64,000 nt of DNA from Paralithodes platypus (GCA_032716605.1 CM064480.1:42024701-42088700), one strand, 5' to 3'; shown: positions 21,804 to 33,593, counted from the stretch's first letter. The notes: generated by a model not told the origin, from the letters alone. A program made the numbers and translations.

Positions 21804-23595
21804 TGTGACGTCTACCAGCGTTGGCAGAATCGCCTCTCATTAGCCACTAGCGCTCGCCATGGACATCTAAATGGGCTACAGTTATCAGAGAATGTTGTTC
21901 TTTATTTCCTAGTAATCGCATTGTCACAGACAGTCCAGTGGTGGTCTTTGTTTTCGTCTGTGACAACGGGTTATATTTTATATCAACAGTAGTGATAATA
22001 GTACCAGCGTGTGAATGAGAAAGACTTTCAGAGCGAGGAGGTAGTAAGTGTCTGTATGTACGGGTGCATTCCTGCCTCTCGCTCGCCATTGAACGGCGTG
22101 TCTTGCTGTGTCATATGACGCCTGCTGTCTTGTGACGTCTCGGCCAGTGATTGGCCGACCATCGCGCCTTGGCGGTCTCCTGTGTAACTTACCTCCTCCA
22201 TGAGGGTCCCCAGGAGCTGTCCTCGTCAGGACAGGCTTGGCGCGCGTGTTTCTAACATCCCTTTGCATACTCTCTCCCGATCACCATCTTTATCACCGTT
22301 TCTCTCACTCGATTCTCTCTTTCCATACTCTAACCTTTATTAACTGCACAACACTCCCCTTGGGTTCTGCATACGGTTTTCATAGCCGGCCCATTGTATT
22401 GCATGTGCCGTCCTCAGAGATATTTACATGAACTTAGAATAGGTTTGAGGGTTCTTATTTAGTATAGGTTAAGAACTTTGTGTGTCTCCATTATTGATTT
22501 AGTGTTTCTGCTCTTTTATTTAATGCTAGACTGGGATAAGGTAACTGTAGTCGTTGTCTCCGATGTGTGTACGGTTTGCTTATACCTACACGACTTCGAC
22601 CGGTCCTGTGGTAGCCTGGGTTGTCTTTTCGGTTGCCTCCTTTGCGAGTGCAGCATTGTGTTGACTGAGGGTTTTGGCCTGCACCAGTTCCACACTTTGC
22701 TGCCTCTTTGCTTGTCTTTAGAGGGTCGCCAGGATAGAACCAGATACTTGTGATCTGGATCTATCGAGATAGCCCCCTAGTCAATTAACGTAACTTAAAG
22801 GATGCAGTCTTAAGGACATCGCTAGGCTACGAGCCTGTCTTGCTCAACCCCAGTTCCTTACCTACAGTATCCCAGCTAGACATTATTAATCGAGTAGACA
22901 CTTATTAGTATTTAATATAAGCTCTTTGATATGTGTGCATTATTATTCACAGCATTTATTAGTCTAGGTTGTTGCTGAGCCGCACAAACATAGCAGACTG
23001 TTTCGTTGATGAGGAAGTACTTCTTTTAGTGTCGAGCATTGCTACCGTTGCGCATTTATAGTATTCTCGTGTCAGTTAACATTATATGTCCTATCTTTTA
23101 GTGTATTCGATTTACACGTGTGGTGTCCTGCCTCCTGCCTTTATATAGTTCTAAATCAGTACGAGCATCTTATGAGCATCAGACTTTCTTCAGAAGTTTC
23201 CAGGTCTATGCTGTAGGACTATACTTCACTTTCTTTCAGATAGGAGTGAAGAGTTTATTGTTGTTTAGAGTAACTGTATTGAAGCATCTTTTTATTGTAT
23301 TATATCTTGCAGTGATTTAATTGATCTTTCCATAGATTCCATTTTATTAATTTTAACGTAACTTGCATCTTGTTTGTTATCAGGCTATACCAGTGCAGGT
23401 TAGCCTGAAGTAGAGTACATTTATGCCCAGTTAAGGATACCCCGCTATTGCAGATTAACCCTGGAGGGTATAGGTGTTTTGTTCGCCGGCATATAAGTTC
23501 GAGGGTTTGGATCTAGCGTACCGTTGTTGCATAGTGCCCTATTACTAGTCCAATCATTGAGTGCCCTTGTTTTATTCGTAGTCCCAGTCATAACA
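21804..23595 (+). mobile_element. 3' LTR of the + strand Ty3/gypsy element
   Basis: 1,792 bp, TGTGACGTCTACC...CCAGTCATAACA. It aligns with the 5' LTR without gaps of note and with few substitutions, which suggests a fairly recent insertion. It is followed by the CTTC target duplication and then the remaining 25 bp of the interrupted host LTR. Confidence 0.9.
22733..22765 (+). promoter_or_regulatory. conserved LTR stem-loop (3' LTR)
   Basis: Same sequence and fold as 18917-18949. Confidence 0.6.
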
Positions 23596-23599
23596 CTTC

Positions 23600-23624
23600 G
23601 GGGACCTGGGGTAGCCAGGCGTCA
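23600..23624 (-). mobile_element. left (3') LTR of the - strand gypsy element, last 25 bp
   Basis: GGGACCTGGGGTAGCCAGG...GTCA continues the LTR interrupted at 17987. It ends at the same GCGTCA as the right LTR (32655). The internal region begins at 23625. Confidence 0.8.
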
Positions 23625-24652
23625 TCAGGTCCACTTGTTCCGGAAATATCTAGGGTGCTGGTGAGTAGATTGCATAAGGGAGTGCTCATCATATTCCAAA
23701 TCTGGCGGAACAATACAGTTAGCGTCACTTCTGGTGGAGACTACGTAAAAGGAGGGTTCTAATTGGGGTCCCAGGGTGGTTGTGGTTGGCTGAGGATGGT
23801 GGCTTGTGACTGGCTGAGAGAGTCTTACGTTTTCTCAGGTGGCTGTGGGCATGAAAGAGAACTGTGGAATGGACGGCTGGGCATGGTCCATTCAGGTAGA
23901 TTCTGGCAGACTCGTAGGGGGGACTCAGGTAAACGTCTTTGTCATCTGTCCTGGGGTTTTGAGGTTGCCTGAGTGGTTATGCTGGCCACTCGGTATATCG
24001 TTGGTGTGGGGCCCGTCATCTCACCACCTTCGTTATGAAAAAAGTCGCGACCTCGCGATCTAATGAGGTAGGTCTTGGATGTCGGTGATGTGGTGAGGGT
24101 TGGGGCATAGCCTAGGATGAGGGACCATGACGCAGAGGGGACATCAGTAGGTTGGTTGGGGTCCAGGGTCACCTTGACTTACCAGTCCTGGGTGGATGCG
24201 TGGGCGAGTTGTAGCAGGGTATTTGTGGTGGGGATGGAGACTGGCGTATGGCCTTGTAGTGAGACCACTTTGATGACTTTCATGTTGGCCTCTTGGGTTT
24301 GTGGAGGAGGGGTTGAGGGTTGTGGTGGTGTGGCTGCAGGAGGACTGGTAGGTGGTCTGGTCTTGGTGGAGGTTGGAGGTGTAGTGGCAGCCTTGTCGTG
24401 TTCGTGGTGCTGGTTGGGTCTAGTCGCACTAACTTTGGGGGGCTGGGCTGGTCGGTTGGCTTTCTTGTACGTGGGCTTGAAGGTGGGGGCCCATCGTTGA
24501 GGTGATGTCACACGTCGGCCAGATCTCGTACAAACTGAGGATTTAGAGGGTTTTAGGGTGGGTTGAGGTACACTAGGTTGAGGGGAGGGGGAAGAAGCTG
24601 AGCTGTGAGAGAGAGGAGGCCGATTTAGTTTGTGAGGGGTCAGTCTGATCAA
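23625..24652 (-). pseudogene. proline-rich C-terminal tail of the - strand gypsy pol and its 3' UTR
   Basis: Read leftward, 24652-24179 is an open Pro/Ser/Thr-rich frame with VCTRSGRRVTSPQRWAPTFK, a 'TRSGR' motif common near the C-terminus of gypsy integrase polyproteins. The theme continues in another frame to 23942 (TLDPNQPTDVPSASWSLILG). The rest to the LTR looks non-coding. It is separated from the integrase frame by a SINE and frameshifts, so it is no longer expressed as one protein. Confidence 0.55.
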
Positions 24653-24895
24653 AGGAGAGGATTGAGGGCTAGTGTTGATGAGGGGTGAAGTAGTTTTGAG
24701 TTTGGAGGCATAAGTTGGTTTAGTTATGACAGGGGTAAGAGGGGTAGGTAAATTAATCTGAGGAGATACTACAGGAGGAGGGGAAGGAGTAGCTTAGAGT
24801 TGAGAGATGGGGGGGTTAGGTGTTTTACTAGGGGGGGAAGGAGTATCTTGGGGTTGAGAAGTTGGAGGCAGATTGATAGTGATAGGGGTGGTTAG

Positions 24896-25140
24896 TTATA
24901 ATAATAATAATAATAATAGTTCTTAAAGCTAGCGCATGCTAAGCTAGCTAAGGATTGCTCAATAAGGCCGATTAGGCGTATTTCCATTGGGGTCCTGTAC
25001 TACTACCCCATCCCTTTGCTCATGAGGGATGGTAACGACTCAGTGCTTGTGAAAAATCTTTAATGCGCCGAGCGTGGGCGCGAACCCGGGCCTTCTGGGT
25101 GGAAGTCCGAGTCGCTAGTCACTACACCAAGCGAGCCGCT
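24896..25140 (-). mobile_element. tRNA-derived SINE inserted in the gypsy pol tail
   Basis: On the minus strand it begins GCGGCTCGCTTGGTGTAGTG (A-box type TGGTGTAGTG) and has GGGTTCGCGCCC (B-box type) about 35 bp later, the spacing of a tRNA-like pol III promoter. The tRNA-like head could be Gly(TCC)-related (CTTCCAC loop), which is inference. The body carries AATGGAAATACGCCTAATCGG and ends in a (TTA)n/(ATT)n tail at 24898-24918. A 3' body of the same family, with the same tail, lies at about 40085-40241. Confidence 0.75.
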
Positions 25141-25179
25141 TGAGTTGAGTACCTGATGATTGAGAGAATGAAGGTAGGG

Positions 25180-26424
25180 TTATAAAAGGTGAAGGTTGGG
25201 CAGTTGATGAGTGGGAAGGCGCAGTGTGAGCAGGGACATTGGTCGTAGTAGAGAGTATTGGAGGGGCAGAGACAGTACGGTAGGAACAGGGGGAGCAGGT
25301 GTAGGAACTGGCTTATGTTGTAAGGGTATAGTGTTGGGTGGGTTTGGCTTATGTAATTTGTTTAAGTCAGCAGGATGTTTGAGTTGACGAGAGGGAGAGG
25401 AAGGAGGAAGCAGCTCAGGAAGGGTGGACTCTGTGGATTCTAAGTTGGGATTATTGTCACTTGGTAGCCTGTCATGTTGATCTGGATTAGCGAGTATTAC
25501 ATCATTGTCATTGATCGGTTGAAATCTACGTACATGCCTGTTACGAAACGTGCGAGGTTCCCCAAAATAATTAATGATAATTTGATAGCAGTTGGGCACA
25601 GATAATATTTCAAAGGGGCCCTTGAATCTAGGTTTCATTTTGGAGGGGACTGGCAGGTGTGCAACCATGACGAGGTCGCCAATGTGATGTGGGCTGGCTC
25701 TGGGGGTCTCATCAGGTTGAAGGTCTTGGACATATTTTATTTGTCGAAATCTGTTCTTGAGGTGTAGTAGATTTTGGTCGAAATTAGAGGATGGTTCATA
25801 CGGTGCAGCCAGATGACGTAATGGGAGGAGGAGGGGGGTTACTCCCATCACTCGTTCGTGGGGGGTAATTCCATCTTCTCTTGGGCAGGTGTTTATGCCC
25901 CATTGCACAATCCTTACTTGGCTGGACCAGTCTTTGGAGTCCATTTGTTGCAGGCGGGTTCTGATCTGATTGGCAATGGTTCTATGGCTCCTTTCACAGA
26001 TGGAGTTCCCCTGGGGCCAGTAGGGAGAAGAGTGACTGATTTTGAAGCCACACATCAGTGATAGTTGTGACCACACATGACTGGTAAATTCTGGGGCGTT
26101 GTCGGAGCGAATGGCTTCTGGCAATCCGAAGTAAGGGAACACATGTTGGATTAGTGCTTCTGCCACTGCCAAAGCAGAGTGTTCTTTGGCTGGGCATGCT
26201 ATGACATACTTGGAGTAGGTGTCAACGAAGGTGATGTTATATTTGTGTCCATGGCTGTTCTCGAGGGGTCCCATGACGTCGACTGCAAGGAGTTGCCATG
26301 GTTTAGATGCAACTAGTTTACCTGTGGGGCCAGGTGTCCGGGTTCTATCTTTTCCTAGGGCACATGCTCTGCAGGCTTCTGTTATCTTCTTGGCAGTTAG
26401 GTAGGGAGATGGTGTCCAGTACAC
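25180..26424 (-). pseudogene. integrase of the - strand Ty3/gypsy element
   Basis: A frame of 414 residues with the end of the HHCC zinc domain (CRACALGK, residues 18-25) and the catalytic D-D-35-E triad: D49 (LLAVDVMGP), D108 (IRSDNAPEF) and E144 (SICERSHRTI). The GPFEILSVPNCYQI/RHVRRFQP module follows. Integrase inserts the cDNA into the chromosome. The frame joins the RNase H frame through one in-frame TAA (26428-26430) inside the zinc domain, so one nonsense change separates them. Confidence 0.85.
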
Positions 26425-26427
26425 TTG

Positions 26428-27222
26428 TTAAAAAGTGGCGATGAGGCGTTTTTGAGCTAAATGGATGCCATTATCCATGTGTATTGATTGCATCGTGGGA
26501 AATGCGTTTGTGGGGGTGATCACAATTTTTCCTTCTAGGGTGAATAAATTATCCCCACGTCTGGATAGCTGGTTAAACAGTTTTCTAGGGATCCAGTCAG
26601 GTTTTTGTTGTCGTTGGTAGTTGCTTAATAATTCTTGTTGGCTTTCTTCTACTTGTCCTAGATGGTGAATGGCGTGGATGGTGTGAGGGGGGTCTTCTTT
26701 TTCTGTGGCCTGTTGATGTTGCAGGGGGAGGCGAGAGAGGGCATCCGCATTTGTATGTAATTTCCCTGGTCGATAGACTATATCTATGTCAAACTCTTCC
26801 AGGGATTCTCTCCAACGAACAGTTAAGGCGTTCTTGGTGTCTGATTTTCTTAGCCATTGTAATGCATGATGATCTGTTATGACTGTTACTTTTACTCCTG
26901 CTAGGTATGCTTTAAAGTGTTGTAAGGCCCAAATTATGCCTAAACACTCTCTCTTGGTGGCTGGGTAATTGATTTCCGCAGGGCTTAGGGTACGGCTTGC
27001 ACAAGCAATGATGTGCTCTTTTCCATCACAGGTTTGCCCTAAAACTGCGCTTATTCCAAACTGGGATACGTCAGTGTAGAGTCGGAAAGGCTGGGTATAG
27101 TCAGGGAAGGATACGACCGGGGAGGCAACTAATTTGGCTTTGAGAGTCGGAAAAGCTTGCAGTCTAGCTTCTGTCCATTGAAAAGGTTCTTCTTTCTTGG
27201 TGAGGTTTAGCAATGGTTGCAA
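26428..27222 (-). pseudogene. RNase H and linker of the - strand gypsy element
   Basis: Contains FRLYTDVSQFGISAVLG (catalytic Asp; Val replaces the usual Ala in TDAS), KRECLGIIWAL (Glu), VITDHHALQWL (Asp) and NADALSRLPLQ, followed by the linker to the integrase zinc domain. The reading frame is shifted from the RT frame at a C-run near 27290, and the connecting [12 protein letters not shown] segment lies in the shifted stretch. Confidence 0.8.
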
Positions 27223-27279
27223 AGTTCTTTACGAATCTTCTATAGTAAGAGACCAGGCCGAGAAACGCACGTACGCCTT

Positions 27280-28008
27280 TTACGTTGGTGGGGGGCGGGA
27301 AATTTTACTTATGGCTTCTAAATTGGCTGGATCTGGAGCGATACCATCTTCTGACACTACATGACCCAAAAAGTTGACTTGTTTTTGGGCCAGGGTGCAT
27401 TTGGAGGGTTTAAGTTTGAGGTTGGCCTCTCTAATCCTCTGGAATTCTTGTTTGAGGCTTTGGAGGTGTTCTGCCCAGGTTGTGCCGAACACAATGATGT
27501 CGTCGAGGTAAGCCAAACATGTTTCCCAGGTTAAACCTTGTAGCACTGACTCCATTAACCTGGAAAAGGTGGGTGGTCCGTTGCAGAGACCAAACGGAAG
27601 TACAGTGAACTCATAAAGTCTTCCTTGGCTAGTGGAGAATGCTGTTTTTTGTTGATGTTCGGGTAGGACAGGTACTTGCCAATAACCAGCTTGCAGGTCT
27701 AGGGTGGTGAACCATTTGGCTCCTAGTAGAGAGTCGAGAGAGTCGTCGATCCGGGGAAGGGGAGTGGCATCTTTAATGGTGACGTCGTTTAGCTGGCGAT
27801 AGTCGACACAGAATCTGGTGGATCCGTCTTTCTTTCTGACGAGCACCACCAGTGAAGACCAAGGGCTATGGGAGGTTTTAACTATTCCGGTTGCGAGCAT
27901 ATCTTGAACTTGTTTTTCTTCTTCGAGTCTTTGGATGGGGTTTTTCCTCCTGATAGGTTGCTTGCCCACGGTCTGAATGGGGTGATGTAAGACTTGGGTG
28001 TTACCCAT
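27280..28008 (-). pseudogene. reverse transcriptase of the - strand gypsy element
   Basis: Complete RT motif series: VRKKDGSTRFCVDYRQLN (residues 57-74), FTTLDLQAGYWQ with D104, FSTSQGRLYEFTVLPFGL, and the catalytic YLDD at 167-170, then LKPSKCTLAQKQVNFLGHVV. The motifs are intact. Synthesis of element cDNA in cytoplasmic particles would be its role. A frameshift precedes it (the protease-RT linker is in another frame, 28256-27882), and another ends it after SRPPPT. Confidence 0.85.
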
Positions 28009-28292
28009 ATCTCGGTTGGAAGTGGCGAAAATATCTTGAAAGGAAAGAAGGATGTTTTGAGGTCTGTCTGCTGGTGGGGGGTTAGAGTAGAGGGTATGAG
28101 AGGAAGAGGGTTGGAGAAGGGGGGAGAAGGATCAACAGGTGGGGTTAGTTCTTCGGAGTACATTTCTAGTTCTCCAATTTCTAAACCTCTGGGTAGCTGG
28201 ATAGGTTGTTTTGATATGTTAGCAATTTTAATGCAATTTATGTGGTGAGGTAGCAAAGTGGGAGCAGTTAGGCAGTCCCCATTGAAAGGGCT

Positions 28293-29033
28293 TCAGAGGT
28301 GGGGGGTTAAAAGGGCAGGCCCTTCGAATCTGGACGCCAAAGGGACCCATTGTTCATGATGAGGTGGAATGGTTGTTGATTTAGAGATTATGGGAGGGGA
28401 CAGGATCTGGGTAGGGCAGGAATGAGGTTCAGGATGGGGTGTGGGTTGAGGGTCAGTTAAGCAAGGGTTAGGTGGGAAGGGGCATTTGGGGAATTGGGAG
28501 GATTCAGAGTTAGGTAAGCTTGCGATGTGATTGGCTAGGGCTGGAGGGGCAGTGACGTCATAGGTATGGGGGTTGGGAAGGGGTTTAGGTTGTTTGACGT
28601 TAGGGGGGGTGGGGTTTGTTGTTGCTTGTTTTTTTCTTTCGGACTGATAGTCGTATGACAAAGTCCTGCGCCAACAATCTATGGAGGCGTGAAGGGCTGC
28701 TAGTAAATCTAGCCCTAGGTAGCCGTCATATTTGGCTTCACTGGGGTACACTACGAATAAGTGTCGCACCCCTTGATGGGGAAGGGGGGCTTGGACGTGC
28801 AATGGATGAGTTTGACCCAGGTTGGGAATAACCTGTTCGTTGGCACTGATTAAGATTATGTGGGAGGGCACAATGCCTCCGAAACTTTGGTTATGTTTCT
28901 GGAAAAAGGGAAGGAAAAGACAGGAATGGGAAGCCCCCGTATCAATTAAGAGCCGCACTTTCACCCCATTCAGAGTGAGTTTGTGATACACCGGAAGTCC
29001 TCCTTGTGGTGTATTGTCATGAGCCCCCGCCAT
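28293..29033 (-). pseudogene. aspartic protease region of the - strand gypsy element
   Basis: VRLLIDTGASHSCLF (DTG at residues 31-33) is the retropepsin active-site motif. Downstream GYLGLDLLAALHASID fits the second conserved 'GLDxL' strand. A Pro-rich spacer (residues 130-220) follows. It starts shortly after the gag stop at 29063, so pol would need frameshift or reinitiation in an intact element. The protease would process Gag and Pol. Confidence 0.75.
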
Positions 29034-29062
29034 GGTCGAGACGAGTTGTGTGGGTGGGCGAG

Positions 29063-29957
29063 CTAAAAATCTAAGTTTTTTGCTTGGATCGGCTCCGGCT
29101 GATGCATTGAAATCTCTGGGGCGTCTTCCATGTCTTCTTCTATGCCCGCCATGCTATTTTCTGTGATAGCGAACACTGGTCGTGGCTTGACCCACGGTAT
29201 GTGGGCCCACCAACTTGGAGCTCTGTTCCTTTTCCTAGTGAGTTCCCCAAAGGACCTCTTTATTGACCAAAGTAAGCAGGTAGAGTTGCACGGCTTCCAG
29301 TCAGCAGGGCGTATCCGTGCCCATTCTTCAATTCTGTCTGAGGGTTTGGGGACTGTGGGGCCTCTGTTAATGAGAGGGCTAGGAGTAGGGTGAGTAGCGA
29401 CTTTGCTAATCACTGCTGCTATCTTGTTGGTGGTGCTGGGTTGACTTGGTTCTTGCGGGATATGCATTGTCATGATCCTCTTAATTGTGAGCAGGTCTGC
29501 ATCATAGTTAGTAGGGTCTATGATGGAGAAATGTCTGGCCACCGGGTCAGGGAGAATCCTGACTAGAGCTTTGAACACTAGTTTTCTTCTCTGTGCATTT
29601 GTTTCTTCATGGAAAGCGTTCATTGCCAGTTGTTGCAGCTTGCCGATGGTCCCATCTAAATCGCCAGTATATGTGACTGCATGAAACTTTTTGTCTGCAA
29701 TCGTCTGACCTAATATGGGGCTAACAGCTGACATAAACTTCAAATTCGGCCCATGTCAACCCTGGCATATTATCACGCACGTATCCTGATACCTTTGATG
29801 CATATTTTTCTAGTTTAAGTACAATGGTGTGTATCTTGGAAGCGTCATCTTCCCTAAACATCATGTCTAAGATAGGTTTGACTATCTCCAGGTAAGTATA
29901 GATGTCATGCTCCTCGGTTTTAAAGACTGGGATATCGAACCTGGGTGCTGCTGCCAT
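29063..29957 (-). pseudogene. gag: Gag of the - strand gypsy element (one frameshift)
   Basis: Starts MAAAPRFDIPVFKTEEHDIYTYLEIVKPI and continues after a frameshift near 29735 as ILGQTIADKKFHAVTYTGDLDG. The MNAFHEETNAQRRKLVFKALVRILPDPVA region is a capsid-type helical region. No complete CCHC knuckle is seen in frame. This start is plausible because it is the first ATG after the 5' LTR (about 100 bp downstream). Confidence 0.7.
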
Positions 29958-30040
29958 GATGAGAGTAGGATATTGTCAATTGAATACCGGATTTTTTTTT
30001 TTGAAATTGTGAGAATATCTGTACTGGTACGCCGTATCAA

Positions 30041-30058
30041 GACACCGCTGGCTACCAG
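30041..30058 (-). promoter_or_regulatory. putative primer binding site of the - strand gypsy element
   Basis: On the minus strand the base C follows the LTR and then TGGTAGCCAGCGGTGTC. The TGG and its position fit a tRNA primer site. I cannot assign the tRNA. Confidence 0.45.
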
Positions 30059-32655
30059 TGTTGTGCCGGGTTGTGATCGTTTAGTTCCCTTGATACAGTC
30101 CTTAAAACAATCCAGTTCTGGTTTGATGGACTTAAATATACTTGACAGGGACGTCCCAAGTAGGTTCTATAAGCAGTAAAAATGGTATTCAAAGGTTCAA
30201 TATAATACTCAATAACAACACAAGGAAGAACACATATGAATATTTTATTTAATAAACAGGAAGGTGGGTTGAGAAGAATGATTGTTAAGGCAAATCCCAC
30301 AATAAGAGTAAATATAATATATTGTCCTTATGTCAGAACAAGGTTACTGATACCAGAAGAACTCAATAGTGAGAATCTAGTATAACATCAAATCATGTGG
30401 AAAAACATACATAGAGGCATAATGTGCGAAAATCAATTTTAACCTTCAATGCAATAATACATGAGAGTAGAATATCTTCCGTTTTCAAAGAGACTTCAAT
30501 GCCCTAGATAATGATCCTAGGGTAATAATGAGAAGAGTTGAGGTAACAAAGATACAGTCGCAGGAGGCAAGGTGAGTCACGTGCGGGGCTCAGTTGACCC
30601 TTTTAAAACTGACCGCATGAGCTTGCCTTCAGGTCAGGTCACTGGGAAGGTCACCAGGTGAACTGAGATGGTAAATAATACTCTTTCTAGTTAATGCAAC
30701 TATGAACTTAGCTACAGTGCGATGTTACTTTATTTTATATGAAAGGGCTGAGATTATTATTTATAATAAATGAGAAGTATCAAAATCGCTCTCAAGGAAG
30801 TTATATCTTATTACGGAATTATATTACTTGAACATATGCTACGATAAGGAACCGAACTTAGGAATTCGTGTCACTATATTTTTCTTAGGTAAAGCAGAGT
30901 AATTATGTGAATTTAATAAGAGCAAAAAGGTAGTTTATTTGGTCTGCTAATTGGTATTAATTGGATCAAGATGTAATCTTCAATATTCACTATTAAGGTA
31001 ACACACGAAGATAAGCAAAATACTAACCGAGTTCCAAAAGACTCATACGTAAATGAACACTATAGTTTTAATCTCAACAAGGGAGAACTGACTAATTAAT
31101 AGATATCGATCGGTAGATCGTATTTAGTAATTAAATTTGCGCTAATGACGAAGTTTAGCTCATTGATATTTAACGCAATATCAGATTTGCTTTTGAACAA
31201 GTTAACAGGGCGAGGTAAATCAAATGTACAGGCACAATTAGTACATGGGCGTAGGCGACGAAGTCCTACTCATTGATACTTAAAACAGGCAGTACCAGGC
31301 TCGGGCCTGAACGGGTTAACAGGGCGAGATGAATAAAATACACAGATACAATTAGTGTATGGTGGATGCAAATGATACGAAACACAGAGGAAAGAATTCC
31401 TAAACACGGTATTCGAAATATCACATCAAGATTTACAAGAACATAAAAGCACGTCTATAAGATATATGTCATAATATTATGCGATTACTGAATAGAGAAT
31501 TTAGGAATTACACTAAGCACTCGTTGGAAAATTGGGCGTAGGTTCTAGGTAAAAAGCGATTATGTAAATGGATTGATCACGGAATATATTGGGACTTCAA
31601 CTCACAAATAATAAATCAACATACACGTAGTCAGTAAATCTGCGAGCGTGGAGGGCCTGAATATACGTTAATGACACTGATATGTAACGTATGCGTAATT
31701 TATGAATTAAATAAAGGCTTGAACAAGGGTCAAGAACTGAAGGCAAGATCGACACAGAATAACACAGGTTCAGAAGGATGAAACTTATTACGCAAGCATA
31801 GGATCTTGGGCACAGATCGCAAGTAAATCAGGGCACAACACGGTTCACATATTTACATAATCAATACCTCACAACAATAACCAACAGAGAAAGACTCAGA
31901 AACACTTAAGTATTTGGGATGGTAGGGGGACGAGAGTACTGGTCTGGCCGGCGTAGAGGGTAGTAGCCAATCTTACACAGCTGGTTGCCTCCTCGAGCAG
32001 GGGTCCTCGATTTAGGCCTGGTTACGTAATTCGAACCGGGGTCCTAGGTCCAGGCCTGCTTACGTAATTCGAGCAGGGGTCCTAGGTCCAGGGCTACGTC
32101 CATAGCTCGAGCAGGGGTCCTCGGTTCAGGGCGCCAGGCAACAGACAGGTGGTCCTTCAGCAATCCGGAAGGGGGCCAATGTCCAAGGGGCACTCTCGAG
32201 GGCCAGGGGGGCCAAGGGGGCCAAGGGGGGGGGGGGGGCACCGTAGCAACACCGTCCCAAAGAGCCGCATCCTGAATGGAGTCCGCCTAGTCGGTAGGTG
32301 AGGGTGGTTTTGCATACTTTCCTCTGGTTTTCCTGAGGTCCTATTCAAATATTTTCTTACTTCAGGGGTCAATGAACTCGGGGGAAAAAGTGTGTAGAGG
32401 AAAGGGGAAAAATAGTTGTTGTGAGGTACATATACATTCTAGCCTGGGAACTCAGGTATTATCATATGGGCCTGGTTCCAAGGTAATATTATAATACTTA
32501 ATGGGGCGGCTGGAAGGTCCAGGGCTGTTGTGAAAAATAAAGAACACTTAAAGCTAAAAATGGAGCAACTGTCCTGCAGGTCTTCTAATTATCCTCAGAC
32601 CTACACATAGGGGACTGTAGTTGTATCTTCGGGGGCCTGGGGTAGCCAGGCGTCA
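30059..32655 (-). mobile_element. right (5') LTR of the - strand Ty3/gypsy element
   Basis: 2,597 bp, TGTTGTGCC...CCAGGCGTCA, an unusually long LTR. It is almost identical to the left LTR apart from the 410-bp TTAA MITE and the inserted gypsy, both missing here. It therefore supplies the empty sites for both insertions (30285-30288 and 32627-32630). It contains the same tandem GAGCAGGGGTCCT units (about 31990-32125) and G-run (32227-32238). Confidence 0.9.
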
Positions 32656-32918
32656 GTGAGTTCACTGCTCAATAGGTGGCGTTCTGAGAGTGAGGGTCTG
32701 AGTTTGGAGGGTGAGACGGTGAAGCACTTGAGCGAAGCAACCAGCCGCTTCAGAGATGGAGCTGCTTCGAGCCATGATGGATGCTTCACATGTCTCACTC
32801 CCCAGACTGGAACAAGACCTCACAGGCTTCACCGTGTTGAGTGGTGGAATGTACAGGCTCTCAGCCTATGCCCGAGAGGGAGTAGTTGGAATATAGAAAA
32901 AAAAAAAAAAAAAAAAAA
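32656..32918 (+). mobile_element. poly(A)-ended retroposed fragment, family unknown
   Basis: About 240 bp of GC-rich sequence (GTGAGTTCACTGCTC...GTTGGAATATAG) followed by a run of more than 20 A (32898-32918) and then an ATC array. A poly(A) end on non-LTR sequence suggests a 5'-truncated retroposon or processed transcript. No recognisable protein in any frame. Confidence 0.35.
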
Positions 32919-32974
32919 CATCATCGCTGCTATTATCACCATCATCACTACTATCAACATTATCCCCACTATTG

Positions 32975-33593
32975 AGACGTGATTTTCCGGTCCCGTCGCA
33001 AGACCATCGTCGCAAGATCTACCCCAAAAACTGTTTTTCCGGTCCCGTCGCACGCCCACCTTTAGCAAGCGAGACACCAATATTCTCTTGCGACGGCAAG
33101 AGAGTTCCGGAGCTGGGTTGACGGCAAGCTGAAACATCTCACTCAACTTACTGTTTCTTCATTCTAATTTATTTCGGTATATTTGTTTATCCAAACATTA
33201 TTTTATAATTTACTTGCCTCTTATTAGGAAGTAGAGTAATAAGAGCCCACAGTAACGAATATCCAATTGTTGATAATACATTAATGTCGGACAGTACGCC
33301 TGGGTAGATTTTATCCACGAAACAACAACAAACCCCAGCTGTGACTAGGCCTAGGCTATGCTATTTACCGATTGTTTTTTCCACATCAGAATTGCATTTA
33401 TATGATCCTTATGATAATTAAATTGGCGGTGAATGTTATTACGATGAAATGGAAGTTGTATAGCCTAGCCTATATATTTGTAAAATGGTGCGCTGGCTTG
33501 GAGCAAGCCTGTGTTGTTTTTCCCGTCTTGTGATGATCTTGCGACGGCTCGGTTGAGACGGTGGTCTTGCGACGGGACTGGAAAATCACGTCT
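32975..33593. mobile_element. TIR element, 619 bp, TTG target duplication
   Basis: Ends are AGACGTGATTTTCCGGTCCC and the inverse AGACGTGATTTTCCAGTCCC. The inverted match runs to about 50-60 bp (CGTCGCAAGACCA, CGTCGCAAGATC). TTG lies at 32972-32974 and 33594-33596. The interior is AT-rich and non-coding, so it is a non-autonomous DNA element. Superfamily uncertain: a 3-bp duplication fits Academ-, PIF- or CACTA-type elements. Confidence 0.65.

Noticed and set aside
18031..22431. Small ORFs duplicated in both gypsy LTRs (for example 80, 96, 91 and 66 codons)
   Set aside because: They are repeated only because the two LTRs are copies of one sequence. The sister LTR at 616-2433 does not keep them.
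25045..25140. A genuine tRNA gene on the minus strand
   Set aside because: The A/B-box region is followed by a SINE body and TTA tail, and the acceptor stem does not close, so it is a SINE head.
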